Positions 1 through 14,785 are shown, counted from the first letter of the stretch. The stretch: 64,000 bases of DNA from Flavobacterium sp. N502536 (GCF_025947345.1 NZ_CP110011.1:2480001-2544000), one strand, 5' to 3'. The notes: generated from the letters alone by a model not told the origin. Made by a program: numbers and translations.

Positions 1-1
1 G

Positions 2-304
2 ACTTTAATAGGCGTTTCTTTTTATGAGCTGCACCGAAACCCTAAATATTGGAATGCGCCGGAGGAATTTATACCGGAGCGCTTTCTGGGAGAACAGAAG
101 AAACACTCCATGCAATATTTTTATCCTTTTGGAGCCGGGCCAAGAATGTGTATTGGAGCCGGATTTGCGATTTATGAAATGTGCCTTACTGTGGCCCATA
201 TTGTGAAAAAATACGAACTTAAATCGGAGACAGCTGCGATTGGGTTCAACCCCTTAATTACCTTAAAACCTGTTGGAGTAGAAGTTTTATTCTCTAAAAG
301 ATGA
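2..304 (+). CDS. Cytochrome P450, C-terminal fragment (5' end outside window)
   Basis: The reading frame is open from the first bases and ends at the TGA at 302-304, leaving about 100 residues. It holds the two landmarks of a P450 C-terminus: a PERF-type motif (EFIPERF, about residues 22-28 of the fragment) and the haem-thiolate loop [10 protein letters not shown], whose Cys (encoded near 150) is the axial haem ligand. P450s are haem mono-oxygenases; the substrate cannot be read from this fragment. The stop codon overlaps the ATG of queG by four bases (ATGA), so the two genes are probably co-transcribed, although no functional link is known. The first part of the gene, including the I-helix, lies upstream of the window. 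Confidence 0.9.
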   Translation, partial: TLIGVSFYELHRNPKYWNAPEEFIPERFLGEQKKHSMQYFYPFGAGPRMCIGAGFAIYEMCLTVAHIVKKYELKSETAAIGFNPLITLKPVGVEVLFSKR

Positions 305-1227
305 CCATCAATTCTAAAGAGACATATTCAGCATTCATAAAATCCGAAGCCAAAAGGCTGGGTTTTCTTTCTTGTGGAATATCCAAAGCAGGATTTCTGG
401 AAGAGGAGGCACCCCGTCTTGAAAAATGGTTAAACAACAACCATCACGGGAAAATGGGGTATATGGAAAACTACTTTGACAAACGACTGGACCCAACTTT
501 ACTGGTCGATGATGCCAAGAGCGTAGTGTCGCTTTTATTAAATTATTATCCAACAGAAACCCAGACCGAAGACAGTTTTAAAATTTCAAAATACGCTTAC
601 GGTCAGGATTATCATTTTGTAATTAAAGAAAAATTAAAAGAATTTTTACACTCCATTCAGGAAAATATCGGCGAAGTATCAGGTCGTGCTTTTGTAGACT
701 CGGCACCCGTTTTAGATCGTGCCTGGGCAGCAAAAAGCGGACTGGGCTGGATTGGTAAAAGCGGTAATTTGCTGACGCAGAAAGTAGGATCTTTTTATTT
801 TATTGCAGAACTTATTCTGGATCTGGAATTAGAATACGATCATGCTACAACAGATCATTGCGGATCCTGTACCGCCTGTATTGATGCCTGTCCCACACAG
901 GCAATAGTGGCTCCTCATGTCGTAGACGGGAGCAAATGCATCTCGTATTACACCATCGAACTCAAAGAAAACATCCCTTTTGAAATGAAAGGCAAATTTG
1001 ATGAATGGATGTTTGGTTGTGATACCTGTCAGGACGTTTGTCCCTGGAATCGATTCTCAAAACCGCATTCCGAACCTTTATTCAATCCCAATCCGGAATT
1101 ACTTTCTTTCTCAAAAAAGGACTGGATCGAAATTACGGAAGAAACTTTCCGATTAGTTTTTAAAAATTCCCCTATCAAAAGAACCAAATTTGATGGCTTA
1201 AAACGCAATATTATTTTCCTGGAATAA
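301..1227 (+). CDS. queG: Epoxyqueuosine reductase QueG
   Basis: A 308-residue protein, normal for the family. QueG is a cobalamin-dependent iron-sulfur enzyme that reduces epoxyqueuosine to queuosine at the tRNA wobble base. Visible landmarks: the segment [12 protein letters not shown] near residues 132-143 containing the conserved acidic active-site residue (Asp133), a first ferredoxin-type cluster [12 protein letters not shown] starting near residue 187, and a second cysteine group [11 protein letters not shown] near residue 240. Together these supply two 4Fe-4S clusters. The ATG at 301 overlaps the stop of the preceding P450 gene, indicating translational coupling. No truncation is seen. 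Confidence 0.95.
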   Translation: MTINSKETYSAFIKSEAKRLGFLSCGISKAGFLEEEAPRLEKWLNNNHHGKMGYMENYFDKRLDPTLLVDDAKSVVSLLLNYYPTETQTEDSFKISKYAYGQDYHFVIKEKLKEFLHSIQENIGEVSGRAFVDSAPVLDRAWAAKSGLGWIGKSGNLLTQKVGSFYFIAELILDLELEYDHATTDHCGSCTACIDACPTQAIVAPHVVDGSKCISYYTIELKENIPFEMKGKFDEWMFGCDTCQDVCPWNRFSKPHSEPLFNPNPELLSFSKKDWIEITEETFRLVFKNSPIKRTKFDGLKRNIIFLE

Positions 1228-1429
1228 AACGGAAAAGAAGGTATTATTTTTCTGATTTTTTTATCTTTTTAACGCTTAAATGTGTTTTTTGTCGGTTTTT
1301 TTAGAACAATCCCCTCGTTTTTTACATCGCAACTAGTTGATATTCAACACGGTACAAGGTGTTGCTTTTGGAGTAAGATATAACTATCTAATAATCAGTC
1401 TATTTACGTGTGGGATAAGCTTTTTTTAT

Positions 1430-1437
1430 TAAATTTG
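1430..1437 (+). promoter_or_regulatory. Bacteroidota -7 promoter element upstream of first giant adhesin
   Basis: TAAATTTG matches the consensus TAnnTTTG exactly and sits 60 bases before the ATG at 1498. No clear TTG -33 element is visible 17-19 bases upstream. The rest of 1228-1470 shows no ORF or strong hairpin. Confidence 0.5.
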
Positions 1438-1497
1438 TGTTAATCCCCCCAAGTTTGTACTGTCATTTCTTTGTTTTTAATTCAAAAATTTAAATTT

Positions 1498-4400
1498 ATG
1501 AAATTAAATTACTCTGATAGATTACATAAAGGACTGAATAACACACTTTTATTTTTTTTATTTGTACTTCCTGTTTACACCTTTTCGCAAAACTGTACTG
1601 TTAATGCAAATGCTGACAGAACAATTTGCCCCGGTGGAGCTACAGCTTTGCCCCCCGACCAGTTTTATTTACTGGGAACGGCAAATACAGCACCAGGTAC
1701 TAACTTTCTGGAAAATCCGGTATGGAGTCAGATAGCAGGACCGGCAGTACAGATCGTAGATCCTAATTTACAGCAAACTTTAGTAAGAGGAGCAGTCCCG
1801 GGAAATACCTATACTTTTAGATTAACCGCTAAATGTGAGGACGGTTCCACCATATTTGATGATATCGTAATGGTGATTTCACCAATCACCCTTTCAAATG
1901 CAGGAGCGGATCAAACGTATTGTCAGGGGACGTATCCCTTAAACGCAAATGCGATTGGGCCAACAGAAACCGGAACCTGGTCAGTTGAAGGAAATAATAA
2001 TGCCGGAGTTACGGTTAATAACCCGAATTCGCCAAACAGTACCATTACAGTTTCAGGAAACAGCTCAGGCTCAACCACTTTAAGATGGACCATAACAAAT
2101 GGATCGTGTACCTCAACGGATGATGTTATTATTTCAAGTCTGGGTGGAAGAATGCCTGTTACTGCGGGAACCGATATGACACTTTCACACTGTTATTCAT
2201 CGACCCAAACGGTAAACCTTAACGGAAGTTTCGGCGGAAATACTCCAGGACAGCAGCAAGGTACCTGGACCGTTGTTTCGGGACCGAGTATACCAACTTT
2301 TTCCAATGCAAACCGAAATAATACAGCAGTAAGCGGTTTACTTGAAGGAACCTATGTTTTTAGATGGACCGTAGCCGGAACCTGTGCAAATGGTGTAGAT
2401 GAAGTCACCGTAATCGTTCCGCCACCAACGGCCGATGTTACCAATGTCACCGGTTCGACCGCTTATTTTTGTGATGGACGAACCTCAACAATTCTGCAGG
2501 GAACCATACCGCTGTATGTAAATGAAAGCGTGCAATGGACGCAGACAGGAGGTCCGACAGCAACAATTCAAAACCCTACTTCTCCTTCGACACTAGTATC
2601 GGGAATGACCGCATTAGGGACTTATACTTTTTCATATACCCTTACCAACAGCGTTACCAATTGTGTTAGAACAGCAAACTACGTTGTGGTTTTAGAAGAT
2701 ATCATTTCGATTTCGGGAGGCCCTAATCAGACTTTAGGGTGTAACGAATCGGAGGCCGTAATTCCGGTAACTTTTACGGGTAACGGACAAATGAGCTGGC
2801 AATTAGTATCCGGGCCAAACATAAACCCGGTACTCAATCCGCCATACCCGTCTTATCCAACAGCTCCGGTAAATTTTTCAGGTAATAGCGTTACGATTGG
2901 ACAATTGACATTTTCCGGTACTTATGTACTTCGGTTAATCAAAGCTCCAAATCCGGGGTCACAATGCGAAACAGTGTACAATACGGTCGTTATAGTAGTT
3001 TCGGCGCAACCGACCACTTCAAGCGCAGGAACCATGCAAATTGTGCCCTGTAATTCTACTTCTGCAACCTTAGCCGGAAATTTGGTAATTTATGGAAAAG
3101 GAACCTGGTCGCAGATTTCCGGTCCAAGTATTGTCACTTTTACAGATGTGAACAGCCCAACAACCGGGGTATCACCTTTGGTTAATGGAGGGTATATGTT
3201 TAGATGGACCATTTCGGGTGGATCAGGCTGTGATGTCACACAAAGTACTTCTGAAGTATTGGTGTCGAGTGCTGCTCCAACCCCTGCTAATGCCGGAAAC
3301 GATCAGGCGGTTTGTTTTGACAGTACAGTAAAATTACAAGGAAATGCCACACAAAGCAGCGAAAACGGAACCTGGACAGTTTCTCCCAGTGCCGGTGTCG
3401 TTTTTAGTGATCCGGGCGATCCTAACAGTACCGTAACCGGATTGGCCGCAAATACAACTTATACTTTTACATGGACAATTGTAAATGGCTGCGGTACATC
3501 GGCAGATACGGTAGATGTTGTTACCAATAACACCGAAGGAGCGGATGCTAATGCCGGAGCAGATCAATGTTTGCCTACCGGTACAACCACCATCACCTTA
3601 AGCGGTAATACTCCAGCTCCGGGAACTGGTTTATGGACACAAACTGCAGGCACAGCAGCAACAATAACAAATCCAACACTATACAATACTACAGTAACCG
3701 GACTAAGTGATGGAGATTATACTTTTAAATGGACCGTTAGCAATGTAGGCTGTGCGGATGGAGAAGATACTGTGGGGATTACTATAGCTCCTGCTATTAC
3801 AGTAGCTCAGGCGGGAGCCACGCAAAATTTATGCAGTAATAGTACAACCGTAACCGGAAATGCACCTGCACCCGGAGAAAGCGGTTTATGGGAACTGGTT
3901 AGCGGAGGAGACGGACCTGTTATTGCAAACCCAACGAGTCCGACCACTACAATTACCGGTCTGACTCCCGGCTCCTGGGTTTATAAATGGACCATTTCAA
4001 GAGGATTTTGTGCGAGTACTTCAGATACCGTACAACTCAATATAGACGAAGCACCTTCACCGGCAATAGGAGGACCGGATCAGACCGTTTGTAACCAAAG
4101 TCAGGTTACTCTTGGGGCAACACCTCCTTTGACGGGTAACGGGATATGGTCGTTAATTAGTGGTCCGAATTCACCTGTTTTTTCAGATGCAAGATCGGCA
4201 ACCTCAACTTTATCAGGACTAATAACCGGAGAATATATTTTAGAATGGGCTACCTATACAGGTGTGAATTGCCCAACAAACAGAGATCAGGTGACGATAA
4301 AAGTAACAGAAGTTGCGGCAGTCGGTCCTGATTTTGCTACCTGTCTGGAAGGGCCTTTGTTTTTGGTTGGTAATGTTGCCAGTACCGGAATCTGGAGCTA

Positions 4401-7400
4401 TGTTTCCGGAGGGACAGGAGCACCAACGATTACCACAACCAGTAACAATAGTGCGGCCGTAACCAATTTAGTACCGAGTGTATATGTTTTCAGATATACG
4501 ATCGCGGCACAGGGTTTTTGCCCTGAAACGTCAGATGATATTCAGGTCACGGTAAACGGTCAGATTGTGACAGCTCCCAATGCGGGTCCGAATCAGGAAT
4601 TTTGTGATGCGGGTGTAAATCAAATTCAGCTGGCAGCTTCGGCACTTGATCCCGGAACAACAGGAAAATGGACCAAATTGTTTGGCCCTGCAGGAGGATC
4701 TTTTGTTGATGATACAAACCCCAACACCATATTTACAAATCCGGGTTATGGATTTTATGTGTTTAACTGGACGGTTAGTTCAGGAACCTGTAGCGAATCG
4801 GATCAGATTAGAATTGAGAACTCAGAGCCACCTTCACCGGCACTTGCAGGAGGAGACCAGGTTATTTGTGGATCGGTAACAGATCTTACGGCAATTCCTC
4901 CTTTAGCAGGTGTGGGAAATTGGACGCAGGTATCCGGTCCTACAACTGCCGTATTTAGTTCTGAAATTTCAGCTACCACTTCCGTTAGTAATTTAACTCA
5001 GACGGGAGGGATATATGTTTTCAGATGGACTATTACCAACGGAGCGTTATGTCCTTCTACAACAGATACAGTTCAAATTACCGTTACGGCAAATCTGACG
5101 ATTCCTAATGCAGGACCAGATCAGACCATCTGTGTATCGGATAGTGCAACTTTAGCGGCCAACGCAATTACGGCCGGAACGGGGCAATGGTCAAGAGTTA
5201 GTGGCCCTGCGGGATCTTTTTCTGATACTGCAAGCCCAACTTCGTTATTCACGCCAAGTGCTCAGGGAACCTATGTTTTGCGATGGACAGCGACGAATCT
5301 TAGCTGTGTACTTTTTGATGAGATGACCTTAGTCGTTAATCCGTTACCCTCAACTTCAAATGCAGGAACACCCATTAACATTTGCGAATTCCAAACCCTG
5401 ACTTTGGCCGCAAACACGCCAGCAATCGGAACGGGATTATGGACACAGGTTTCGGGACCAACAACCGTTGCTTTTACCGCTGCAACTTCACCAACAACGA
5501 CTATTTTAGGAACACAGCCGGGAGTGTATGTTTTTGCCTGGACCATTTCAAACGGATTGTGCGCACCAAGTTCCAGTAATGTAACTGTAACCGTAAATGC
5601 GTTACCGCCATTGGCAGATGCAGGACCTGATCAGACGATTTGTAATACCGGAACGGTAACGCTAAATGGGAATAATCCTGTAACCGGTATCGGAACCTGG
5701 ACTTTTGTGACGAATCCGGGAGGTACGGCTTTGATCACCAATCCTAATGCTTTTAATACGACCGTAACCAATATATCAGTAGGGACAACGCGATTAAAAT
5801 GGACCATTAGTAACGGTTCTTGTAACTCTTATGCGGATGAAGTAAATATTATACGACCATCAGATTTAACTCTTTCGGCATTACCAAGTGACACCACAAT
5901 TTGCCAGGGCGGAACCACAACTTTAACGATAACCCCAACAGGAAGTGTAGCTCCTTATACGTACCAATGGCAAACATCAGCCAATGGAATAACGGGCTGG
6001 ACGAATGTTTCAGGGCAAACAGCTGCATCCTTTACAACCAGTAGTGCCTTGGCAAATGGAGAATATTATTACAGGGTAAATGTTTCAAGTACCTGTACGC
6101 AGGTGACGAGCAATGTGGCAAAATTAACCATTATTCCGGATCCTGTTGTGACTCTTCAGCCAACGGGAAGTACCATTTGTTCGGGCGAAACACATACCAT
6201 GACCGTTGGGGCAACCACTACCAATACAGCAGCCGGGACGATCGCTTATCAATGGCAAAGTTCGGTGAATGGAACTTCAGGTTGGACCAATGTTTCGGGT
6301 GGAAGCGGAGCCAATACGACAACTTACACCACAGCGGCATTAACATCCAGTTTATACTTTAGAGCACAAATTACACAATCGGGAAGCGGCTGTGAAACCT
6401 TCTCCAATTCAGCATTGGTCAATGTGGCACGAATTACAACGCAACCGCAAACTCCTGCAGCTGTCTGTGTAGGCGGGATTGTTAGTATCAATATTGTCGC
6501 AACATTGGACGGAGGTACAGGAACGCTAACCTATCAATGGCAAAGTAACTCGGGTGCCGGTTTTGTGAATGAAACGAATCCAACAGCGACAACAGCCAAT
6601 TTTACTTCGGATATTTTGAATACAACCACACAGTTCAGATGTCTGATCACTTCATCAACAACTAATTGTGTACTGACTTCCAATACCGTTACAGCAACGG
6701 TAGTACCCGATCCTGCGATATCAGTTCAGCCAACCGGAGGAATTGTCTGTACGGGCGGGGCATTTACCTTGTCGGTTACAGGAACAGGCGGAACCCCCGC
6801 TTTAAATTATCAATGGTACAGCAGTTCCGACAACCTGAGTTTTACATTACTTTCCGGGGCAACTTCAAGTACTTACACGACTCCGGCACTCACTCAGGAC
6901 ACCTATTATCGTGTAGACGTTTCGGCAACGGGAAGTGGCTGTGGTCTGGTATCTTCAAATAGTGTATTGGTAGATGTAATTCCGGATCCTGTAGTAAACG
7001 TACAGCCTGTTGGAAACACCATCTGTTCGGGAGCAACACATACTATGACCGTAGTAGCTTCGGGAGATCCTTTGGGCGGAGCTTTGGTCTATCAATGGCA
7101 AAGATCTGTAAATGGAACCACAGGCTGGGTAAATACAACAGGTGGAAGCGGGGCAACAACAGCGTCTTACACCACCGGAGCATTAACATCTACTTTTTAT
7201 TACAGAGTCAGAGTGAGACAAGGGGCTAATGGTTGTGAAGTATTTTCGGATGCCGTTCCGGTATTTGTGGCAACTATTACCACTCAGCCGACAACTCCGA
7301 CAGATATTTGTGTTGGAGGAATTGTAAACATCAACATTGCGGCCTCTTTAAACGGAGGTGCGGGTACCCTTACTTATCAATGGCAAAGTAATACGGGTTC

Positions 7401-10400
7401 AGGTTTTGTGAATGAAACAACTGCAACTGCAACCACTCCTAATTTTACGTCAGGGGCATTAAATGCAACGACACAATTCAGATGTTTGGTAACATCATCT
7501 ACCACCAATTGTATCTTAACCTCTAATACCGTTACGGCAACAGTCGTTCCCGATCCGTCGATTACAGTACAGCCGGCAGGAACAACAATTTGCTCGGGAG
7601 GAAATCATACCTTATCAGTAACGGGGGCCAATGGAACCCCAGCTTTAACTTACCAATGGTTTAGCAGTACCAACAATGCTACTTTTACAGCCATTGGCGG
7701 TGCAACTTCGGCAACCTATACAACCCCGGCTTTAACTCAGACGACCTATTACAAAGTAGAAGTTTCGGCCAGTGGAAACGGCTGTAATACCATTACTTCC
7801 AATGTGGCTATGGTGACCGTTTTATCTGCGATCTCCATCGTAACACAGCCGGTCGCAAAAACAAATATTTGCAGTGGATCAAATGCGACCTTAAATGTAG
7901 TCGCTGCAGGAGGTTCAGGGAATTACAGTTATCAATGGAAAAGCTCCGTTGTTTTAGCGGGACCTTATACCAATATTGCAGGAGCAACTTCGGCAAGTTA
8001 TACCACCCCAAATTTAACACAAACTACTTTTTACCAGGTGGCGATTTCTGATCCTACTCAGGGTTGTACCACAGTGTTGTCCGGTATCGCCGCAGTTATT
8101 ATTCCAAGTATTGAGACTCAGCCTGTAAATCCAACTACCGTTTGTGTGGGAGGTACAGTGGCGATTTCAACAGCGGCTTCGGCAAACAATGGTTCTGCTT
8201 CCTTTACTTATCAGTGGCAGCGTTCCGCAGATGGTGTGACTGGCTGGGCCGACATTACAGGAGAAATTAGAGCCACAAATCCACATTATTTATCAGGACC
8301 ACTTAGCGCTACGACTTATTACCGCTGTGTAATCACCTCATCAAATCCAAGCTGTACTCTTATTACAAATGTTGTAGTCGCAACCGTTATTCCCGATCCG
8401 ACGATAACAGTACAGCCGGTTGGTGGAAATATTTGCGAGGGAGGAGTATTCACCATGACATCCGGTGCACAAAATGGTTCCGGAAACTTTACCTATCAAT
8501 GGCAAAGATCATTGGACGGAACAACAGGATGGGCAAATGTAACAGATGGCTCCGGTGCCAATACCACCACTTATACCACAGGTTTTGTAAATGCAGATGC
8601 TTTTTACAGATTGCGTGTAACCGATTCAGGAATTGGATGTGGTGTTATAAATTCCAATCCGGCGAAAGTAGATGTTTTCGAAATCCCGATAATTACGACA
8701 CAACCAAAAGATGGAGAAGCTTGTATCAACCAGGCTCATACTTTTACCGTTGTGGCTACAGGAAATATTCCTGCGAGTCCTGTATTGTATCAATGGCAGA
8801 CCGCCAGTGTTTTGGCCGGCCCTTATACCGATGTTACAAGCGGAACAGGTGGTACAACAGCTTCGTACACCACACCAACTTATGCAACAGCAGGAAACAG
8901 ATATTTTAGAGTCATCATTTCTCAGGGAGAGTCAGGTTGTCGTACCACATCCAATCAGGTGACGTTAGAAGTTTTTGATATACCAGCCGCACCAACGGGT
9001 TCAGTCATACAACAGCCTTCCTGCGCAAATGCTACAGGAACAGTAAGCATCGTGAATCCTGATTTAGGAACCGGTTACGAGTACAGCAGTGATGGAACGA
9101 CCTTCCAGGCGAGCAATGTTTTTGCAGGTTTGGCTTCGGGTACGGTAACCATTTATGTGAGAAGAGTGGGATTGAATACCTGTATTTCATCGGGTACGAC
9201 CTTTACTATTTTTAACAGAATCTGTGCGGTTCCTGAAACCTTTACAGCCATCAACGGAGATACGGGTGGAAGTACAGCACCACATTCTATATTAGATAGT
9301 GATACCTTAAACGGAGTTATTTTAAACCCATCAGCAGTTAATGTTACGATAAACTCTATTTCGAGTTACTTAATTTATGATTTTAATCCGCTATCCAGAA
9401 CTATTTCTGTAGCACCGGGAACTCCACCGGGAGATTATACTTTAACCTATACCATTTGTGAAATCGTAAATCCGGGAAATCCTTCTGATCCTGCAAATTT
9501 TGTAAATTGTTCTACCACTACAGAAACCATTAGTGTAACCACAGCCGGAATCGATGCCCGAATTGATATTGTTAAATATCTTGTAAACGGCTATACCGGT
9601 GCCAACAATGTAATTAATGCTTTAACAAACGATACTGTGGGCGGTGCACAGGCTACATTATCCAATGTGACGCTTAGTGTAGTCAATCCGGCATTACCGA
9701 TCGACCCTCTGGTAACAACAGTTCCGTATCTGGATATTACAACCGGAAACGTGAATGTACCGCCGGGAACGGTAAAAGGCTTGTATGAAATTGTGTATAA
9801 GATCTGTGAAATTGGAGCGCCTTTAAATTGTGATACCTCAAGTATTCTGGTTCCGGTTGGAAACGCAGTGATTATAGCGAATGATGACAGAGTAGAAAAT
9901 ATAAATGGTCATTTAGGACTCATGAATGCTGCGAATGCCTTAACCAATGACACTTTAAACGGAGTGCCAATTACAGGAGCAAACTTTAATGAAATAACCA
10001 TTACACAAAATGTGTTTGCCACACCTTTATATCCTGGCGCCAATGTACCGGTCTTTAGTACAGCCACGGGAAGCATAAGCATTCCACCGGGAACGCCTGC
10101 CAACACTTACTTTATGACCTATACCATTTGCGAAAAATTAAACCCAACCAATTGTGCGGACGGTAGTATTGCAGTGGTGGTAAATGCCGCTCCGATCATT
10201 GTAAATGACGACCGTATAGACAACATAAATGGTTACGACGGAGGTGTAGACGTAATTAATGTGTATACAAATGCAGCCGGTGCTGATACTTTTGACGGAC
10301 AGGTTATCAATATCAATCTGGCCAATGTGCTGACTCCTTCAATTGTAACCCCTGCACAGCCTAAAGCTCCGGGAGCTCCGGTTCCTGTTTTAGATATTTC

Positions 10401-13400
10401 GTCAGGTTTTGTTACCGTTCCTCCGGGAACCCCGGCAGGGCAATATCAAATTAAATATCAAATCTGTGAGGATCTTAATCCGGGCAATTGTGATGATGCC
10501 ATTGTGATCATTACGGTAATTGCACCAGTTATCGAAGCAAATGATGATACTGTTTTAAACGTAAATGGTTATGAAGGAGCAGACGATGTTATCAATATTT
10601 ATGATAACGACTTGCTAAATGGCGGAATGCTGGATCTTCCGGATATTACAACAACTGTTATATCAACTCCGGCTCCAATAAACGGAGGTCCGGTTCCTAC
10701 ACTTGATAGCGTTACCGGTTTAGTAGACGTTCCGGCAGGAACACCGGCAGGAGAATATAAATTTGTGTATAAAATCTGTGAAAACCTAAACCCGACGAAT
10801 TGTGATCAGGCGGTTGTTACTATTGTAGTAGCTCCTGCTGTAATCGATGCCGTAAACGATGCCAATTTTGCACCAATTAATGGTTTTGTCGGAAGTCCAA
10901 ATGCCTTAAATGCTCTAGACAATGATACCCTTAATGGTCTTGCCGTAAATCTTTCTGAAGTTGTCATTACCAATATCATTCCGGCTACACCAATCAATGG
11001 AGGTCTGGTTCCGGTATTAAACGGAACAACCGGAATTGTAAGTGTACCTCCGGGAACTGCGGCAGGAATGTATTTTATTGGCTATCAGCTGAACGAAAAA
11101 TTGAACTTGTCCAATACCGATTCAGCCATCATAACCGTTGAGGTTTCAGCTCCGCTAATTGTAGCCAATGATGATACAATTGCCAACATTAACGGCTATG
11201 TAAACACCACGAACGCAATTGACGTTTTATTGAATGATACCCTTAACGGAGTTACAGCAAACATTTCGAAAGTTACCATTACAGTTGATGTTGCGGCAAC
11301 ACCAATAAACGGAGGGCCAATTCCGGTACTCGAGCCTTTAACAGGATTTGTAAGTGTTCCGGCAGGTACTCCAGCGGGAGATTATGAAATTCAATACCAT
11401 ATTTGCGAAAAAATTAATCCGCTGAATTGTGACAATGCTAAAGTTTTCATTACAGTAACAGGAGCACAAATTGATGCGGTAAATGATGCGGTGGCCAATA
11501 TCAATGGATTTACAGGAGCGACCAATGCCGTGAATGCCCTGACGAATGATACTTTAAACGGAATGACCGTTATTCCTTCTCAGGTTACCATTAGTAATAT
11601 AGTTCCGGCTACACCAATAAATGGAGGAGCTGTTCCGGTTCTAAACCCTTCGAACGGAAATGTTGATGTGCCACTGGGAACCGCAGCAGGTACTTACACC
11701 ATTGGATACCGCCTAAGCGAAAACTTAAATACGACCAATTTTGATACAGCCACCATAACAATTGTTGTTATAGCGCCAACGATTATTGCGAATGCAGACA
11801 GCACCGGTAACATTAACGGATTTACCGGAGCAAACAACGCTGTAAATGCCATTACAAATGACAGATTAAACGGCTTAGATATTCAATTGACTGCAATCGA
11901 TATTACATCCATAAGTACCACAACTCCGGCAGCATATATTTCTGGAAACCCGGTTCCGGTATTAGATATCATTACCGGAAATGTAAATGTACCGGCAGGA
12001 ACAGCAGCCGGAACTTATGTAATTCATTACCGTATTTGTGAAAAACTAAATCCGTTAAATTGCAGCGAGGCCGATATAACCATAAACGTTATTGCCCCAA
12101 TCATTGATGCGAATACTGATTTTGCGGGTAATATTAATGGATATACCGGAGCCAATAATGTAGTAAATGCTCTAACGAATGATACCGTTAACGGACTTGC
12201 CGCACAAGCCGCTCAGCTTAACATTAGTGTTTTGAGTATAACTCCTCCGGCAACTTCAACAAATGGAATTGTTCCGGTATTGAATACCGTCACCGGAAGT
12301 GTCGATGTACCGCCAGGAACTTCTGCGGGGACTTATTTTATTCAATACCAAATCTGCGAAAAAATAAACCCGGCAATTGCAGTCAGGCAGCAATTATCAT
12401 AGTCGTAAATGCGCCTGTAATCGTTGCTGAAGATGACACCATTACCAACATAAATGGTCAGTCGGGAATAAATAATGCTCTGAATGCCTTTACAAATAAT
12501 GACACGTATAATGGTGTACTGTTAACAGATGTCAGCTTAATCATTCCAACCATATTAAGTCCGGCAACATCTATAAACGGAGGTTTGGTTCCTGTCTTAG
12601 ATCTTGCCACAGGAAATGTAAATGTACCGGCAGGAACGCCGGCAGGAGCTTATCAGATTAAATATAGAATCTGCGACAAATTAAATCCGACGAATTGCGA
12701 TGATGCCGTTATTAATATTGTAGTAGTCGTTTCGACAATTGTTGCGAATGACGATGCAATCGACAATATTAACGGAGACACCGGAGCAACTAATGTATTG
12801 AATGCGTACGCCAACGATACTTTGAACGGAACAACAATTTTGCAGACCAATATTAACAGTACCCTGATTAGCGGAGCAAACTCCATAAACGGAGCTGCAG
12901 TTCCTGTTTTAAATGTTCTTACCGGTGCTGTAGACGTTCCTGCGGGCACGGCTGCCGGAATATACTCTATTGTATATAAAATTTGTGATAAATTAAATCC
13001 GTCCAATTGTGATGAAGCTGTTATTAGAATTACGGTAGCGCTGCCCTCCATTCGATTGCTTAAACAAGGAGTTTTCGTAGATAGCAATGGCGATGGTTAT
13101 GCACAGCCGGGAGAGCTAATCCGTTATTCTTTTGTGGTGACAAACACCGGAACTTTAGATTTAACCAATATCATTGTAACAGATCCGAAGGCAACAGTTA
13201 CCGGAACTGCAATTGCAGTATTGGGAGTTGGACAATCGGATACCACAACTTTTAAAGGAACCTATGTCTTAACTCAGGCTGATATTAACAGAGGATATGT
13301 CGAAAATCAGGCTTTGGTTACGGCACAGCCTGTTAGCGGAGCAGCCATACAGGATTTGTCCGACAGTAATGACCTTACTTTAATTGGACCTAATGACCCT

Positions 13401-14468
13401 ACGATCACTCCGGTACCGCAGCATAAAGAACTGACCTTGATAAAAGGAGGAGTATTAACAGGCAATGGAGGAGTAGGTTCGGTTATCAAATATAGCTTTA
13501 CGGTTAAAAATACCGGAAATGTAGTCGTTACCAATCTGGTAATAAGCGATCCGATGTTAACAGCCACTTCTATAGCGGTTACTCCAAATGTGTTGGCCCC
13601 GGGCCAAACGGGAATAGCCATGGCATCGTATACGGTAACTACAACAGATGTAGCCAATGGCGAAGTAGTCAACTCGGCATTGGTCATTGGAGATGATCCG
13701 CAAGGGAATCCGGTCATCGATATTTCCGATAGCGATGATCCTGCTTTAACCGGTGATGATGATCCGACAGTGGTTGATTTAGATCTTAAACCTTCTATTG
13801 CGCTTATCAAAACAGCCACTTTTAATGATGAAAATAAAAATGGATTTGCCGAGATAGGAGAAACAATTACGTATCACTTTAGCGTTACCAATACCGGAAA
13901 TATTCTATTGGTGAATGTTGTGGTCAAAGATCCGAAACCGGGAATAACCATTACAGGCGGTCCGATCATTTTAAAACACGGAGAAACAAATTCGGATAGT
14001 TTTGTCGGGACTTATGTTTTAACCGCTGCTGATATCGAGGCCGGATCTGTTGAAAATCAGGCTGAGGTGAATGCCGTAAGCCCGGACGGAAAAACGGCAA
14101 CAGATTTGTCTGATGGCAATTCTATTCTGGGAGATGACCCAACCGTACTACCCTTAAACTCTTGTAAAATTGTAGTTCACAATGCGTTCTCACCAAATGG
14201 TGACGGAATCAATGAAGTTTTCAAAATTGACGGAGTTGAATGTTACCCGGATGTATTTGTAGAAATTTATGACCGTTGGGGAGTTTTGGTTTATGATGCT
14301 CATGGTTATAATAACACGTCAGTTGCCTTTAAAGGAATCTCAGAAGGAAGGGCAACGGTCAACAAACAAAAAGGATTACCGGTTGGTACTTACTTTTACG
14401 TGATTACGTATAAAACGTATTTAAATGAGCCAATAAGTCTGATGGGGTATTTGTATTTCTCTAAATAA
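1498..14468 (+). CDS. Giant secreted adhesin-like protein with T9SS type B sorting domain (single-base frameshift near 12376)
   Basis: One gene of about 4323 residues, split here by a frameshift into 1498-12402 and a continuation open from 12378 to 14468. I chose the ATG at 1498, not an upstream TTG, because it gives a clean signal peptide ending VYTFSQ. Order of domains: roughly 15 PKD-like repeats (core DQTIC ... GTWT ... FRWTISNG) to about 5870; 11 Ig-like repeats (QP..ICSG ... YQWQ) to about 9000; 12 repeats of a NINGY ... NDTLNG ... CEKLNPTNC type to about 13040; three DUF7507/DUF11-like repeats (for example IALIKTATFNDENKNGFAE); then a CHU_C/TIGR04131-type domain (NAFSPNGDG ... RWGVLVY ... 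GLPVGTYFY). Such proteins are exported by the T9SS and displayed on the surface. Ligand unknown. A terminator follows at 14500, so it is probably monocistronic. Confidence 0.88.
12374..12380 (+). other. Frameshift point in first adhesin (one base missing)
   Basis: Frame 1 reads ...KINPA then IAVRQQLS and stops at 12400-12402. Repeats elsewhere in the gene read NPxNC here. Adding one A to the GCAATTGC at 12373-12380 gives GCA AAT TGC and restores NPANCSQAAIIIVV, which continues open to the true stop at 14468. Confidence 0.9.
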
Positions 14469-14499
14469 TGTAAAGTATTGATTTCTAATTTGTTAAAAT

Positions 14500-14531
14500 A
14501 AAAAAGGCGCGACATTGTTGCGCCTTTTTTA
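14500..14531 (+). terminator. Intrinsic terminator after first adhesin
   Basis: Stem GGCGCGAC(A) / (T)GTTGCGCC spanning 14506-14524 (eight pairs including one G-T, three-base loop) is followed by six T and preceded by an A run. It lies 38 bases after the adhesin stop. The A run means it could also act on the other strand. Confidence 0.85.
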
Positions 14532-14785
14532 TTGCGTTTTTGTCACTATATTCTGTAAAAGTGTAATATATACATAATGTACCTGCTCATTTTTATCGGT
14601 TCGTTATCAAATAGTCATTTTTTTTGTAGTCAAAAGAGTATTACGGTCGGCAAAAAGTGTTGTTTAACGTTAATCTGGGTAGTTTATCGAAAAATGTAGC
14701 TGATAGACAGTTGTTTGCATATTTTCGCGCCTCCAAAACTACATAATTTAACCAGAGACAATTTGTGTCTTGAACCTAAATACCT

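Noticed and set aside
1471..1497. Upstream TTG start for the first adhesin
   Set aside because: The ATG at 1498 begins the signal peptide directly; the extra nine residues would weaken it.
12653..13087. Minus-strand ORF of 144 codons inside the first adhesin, and another at 13307-13819
   Set aside because: Complement of the real coding frame, low-complexity composition, no promoter; the plus-strand frame has clear domains.
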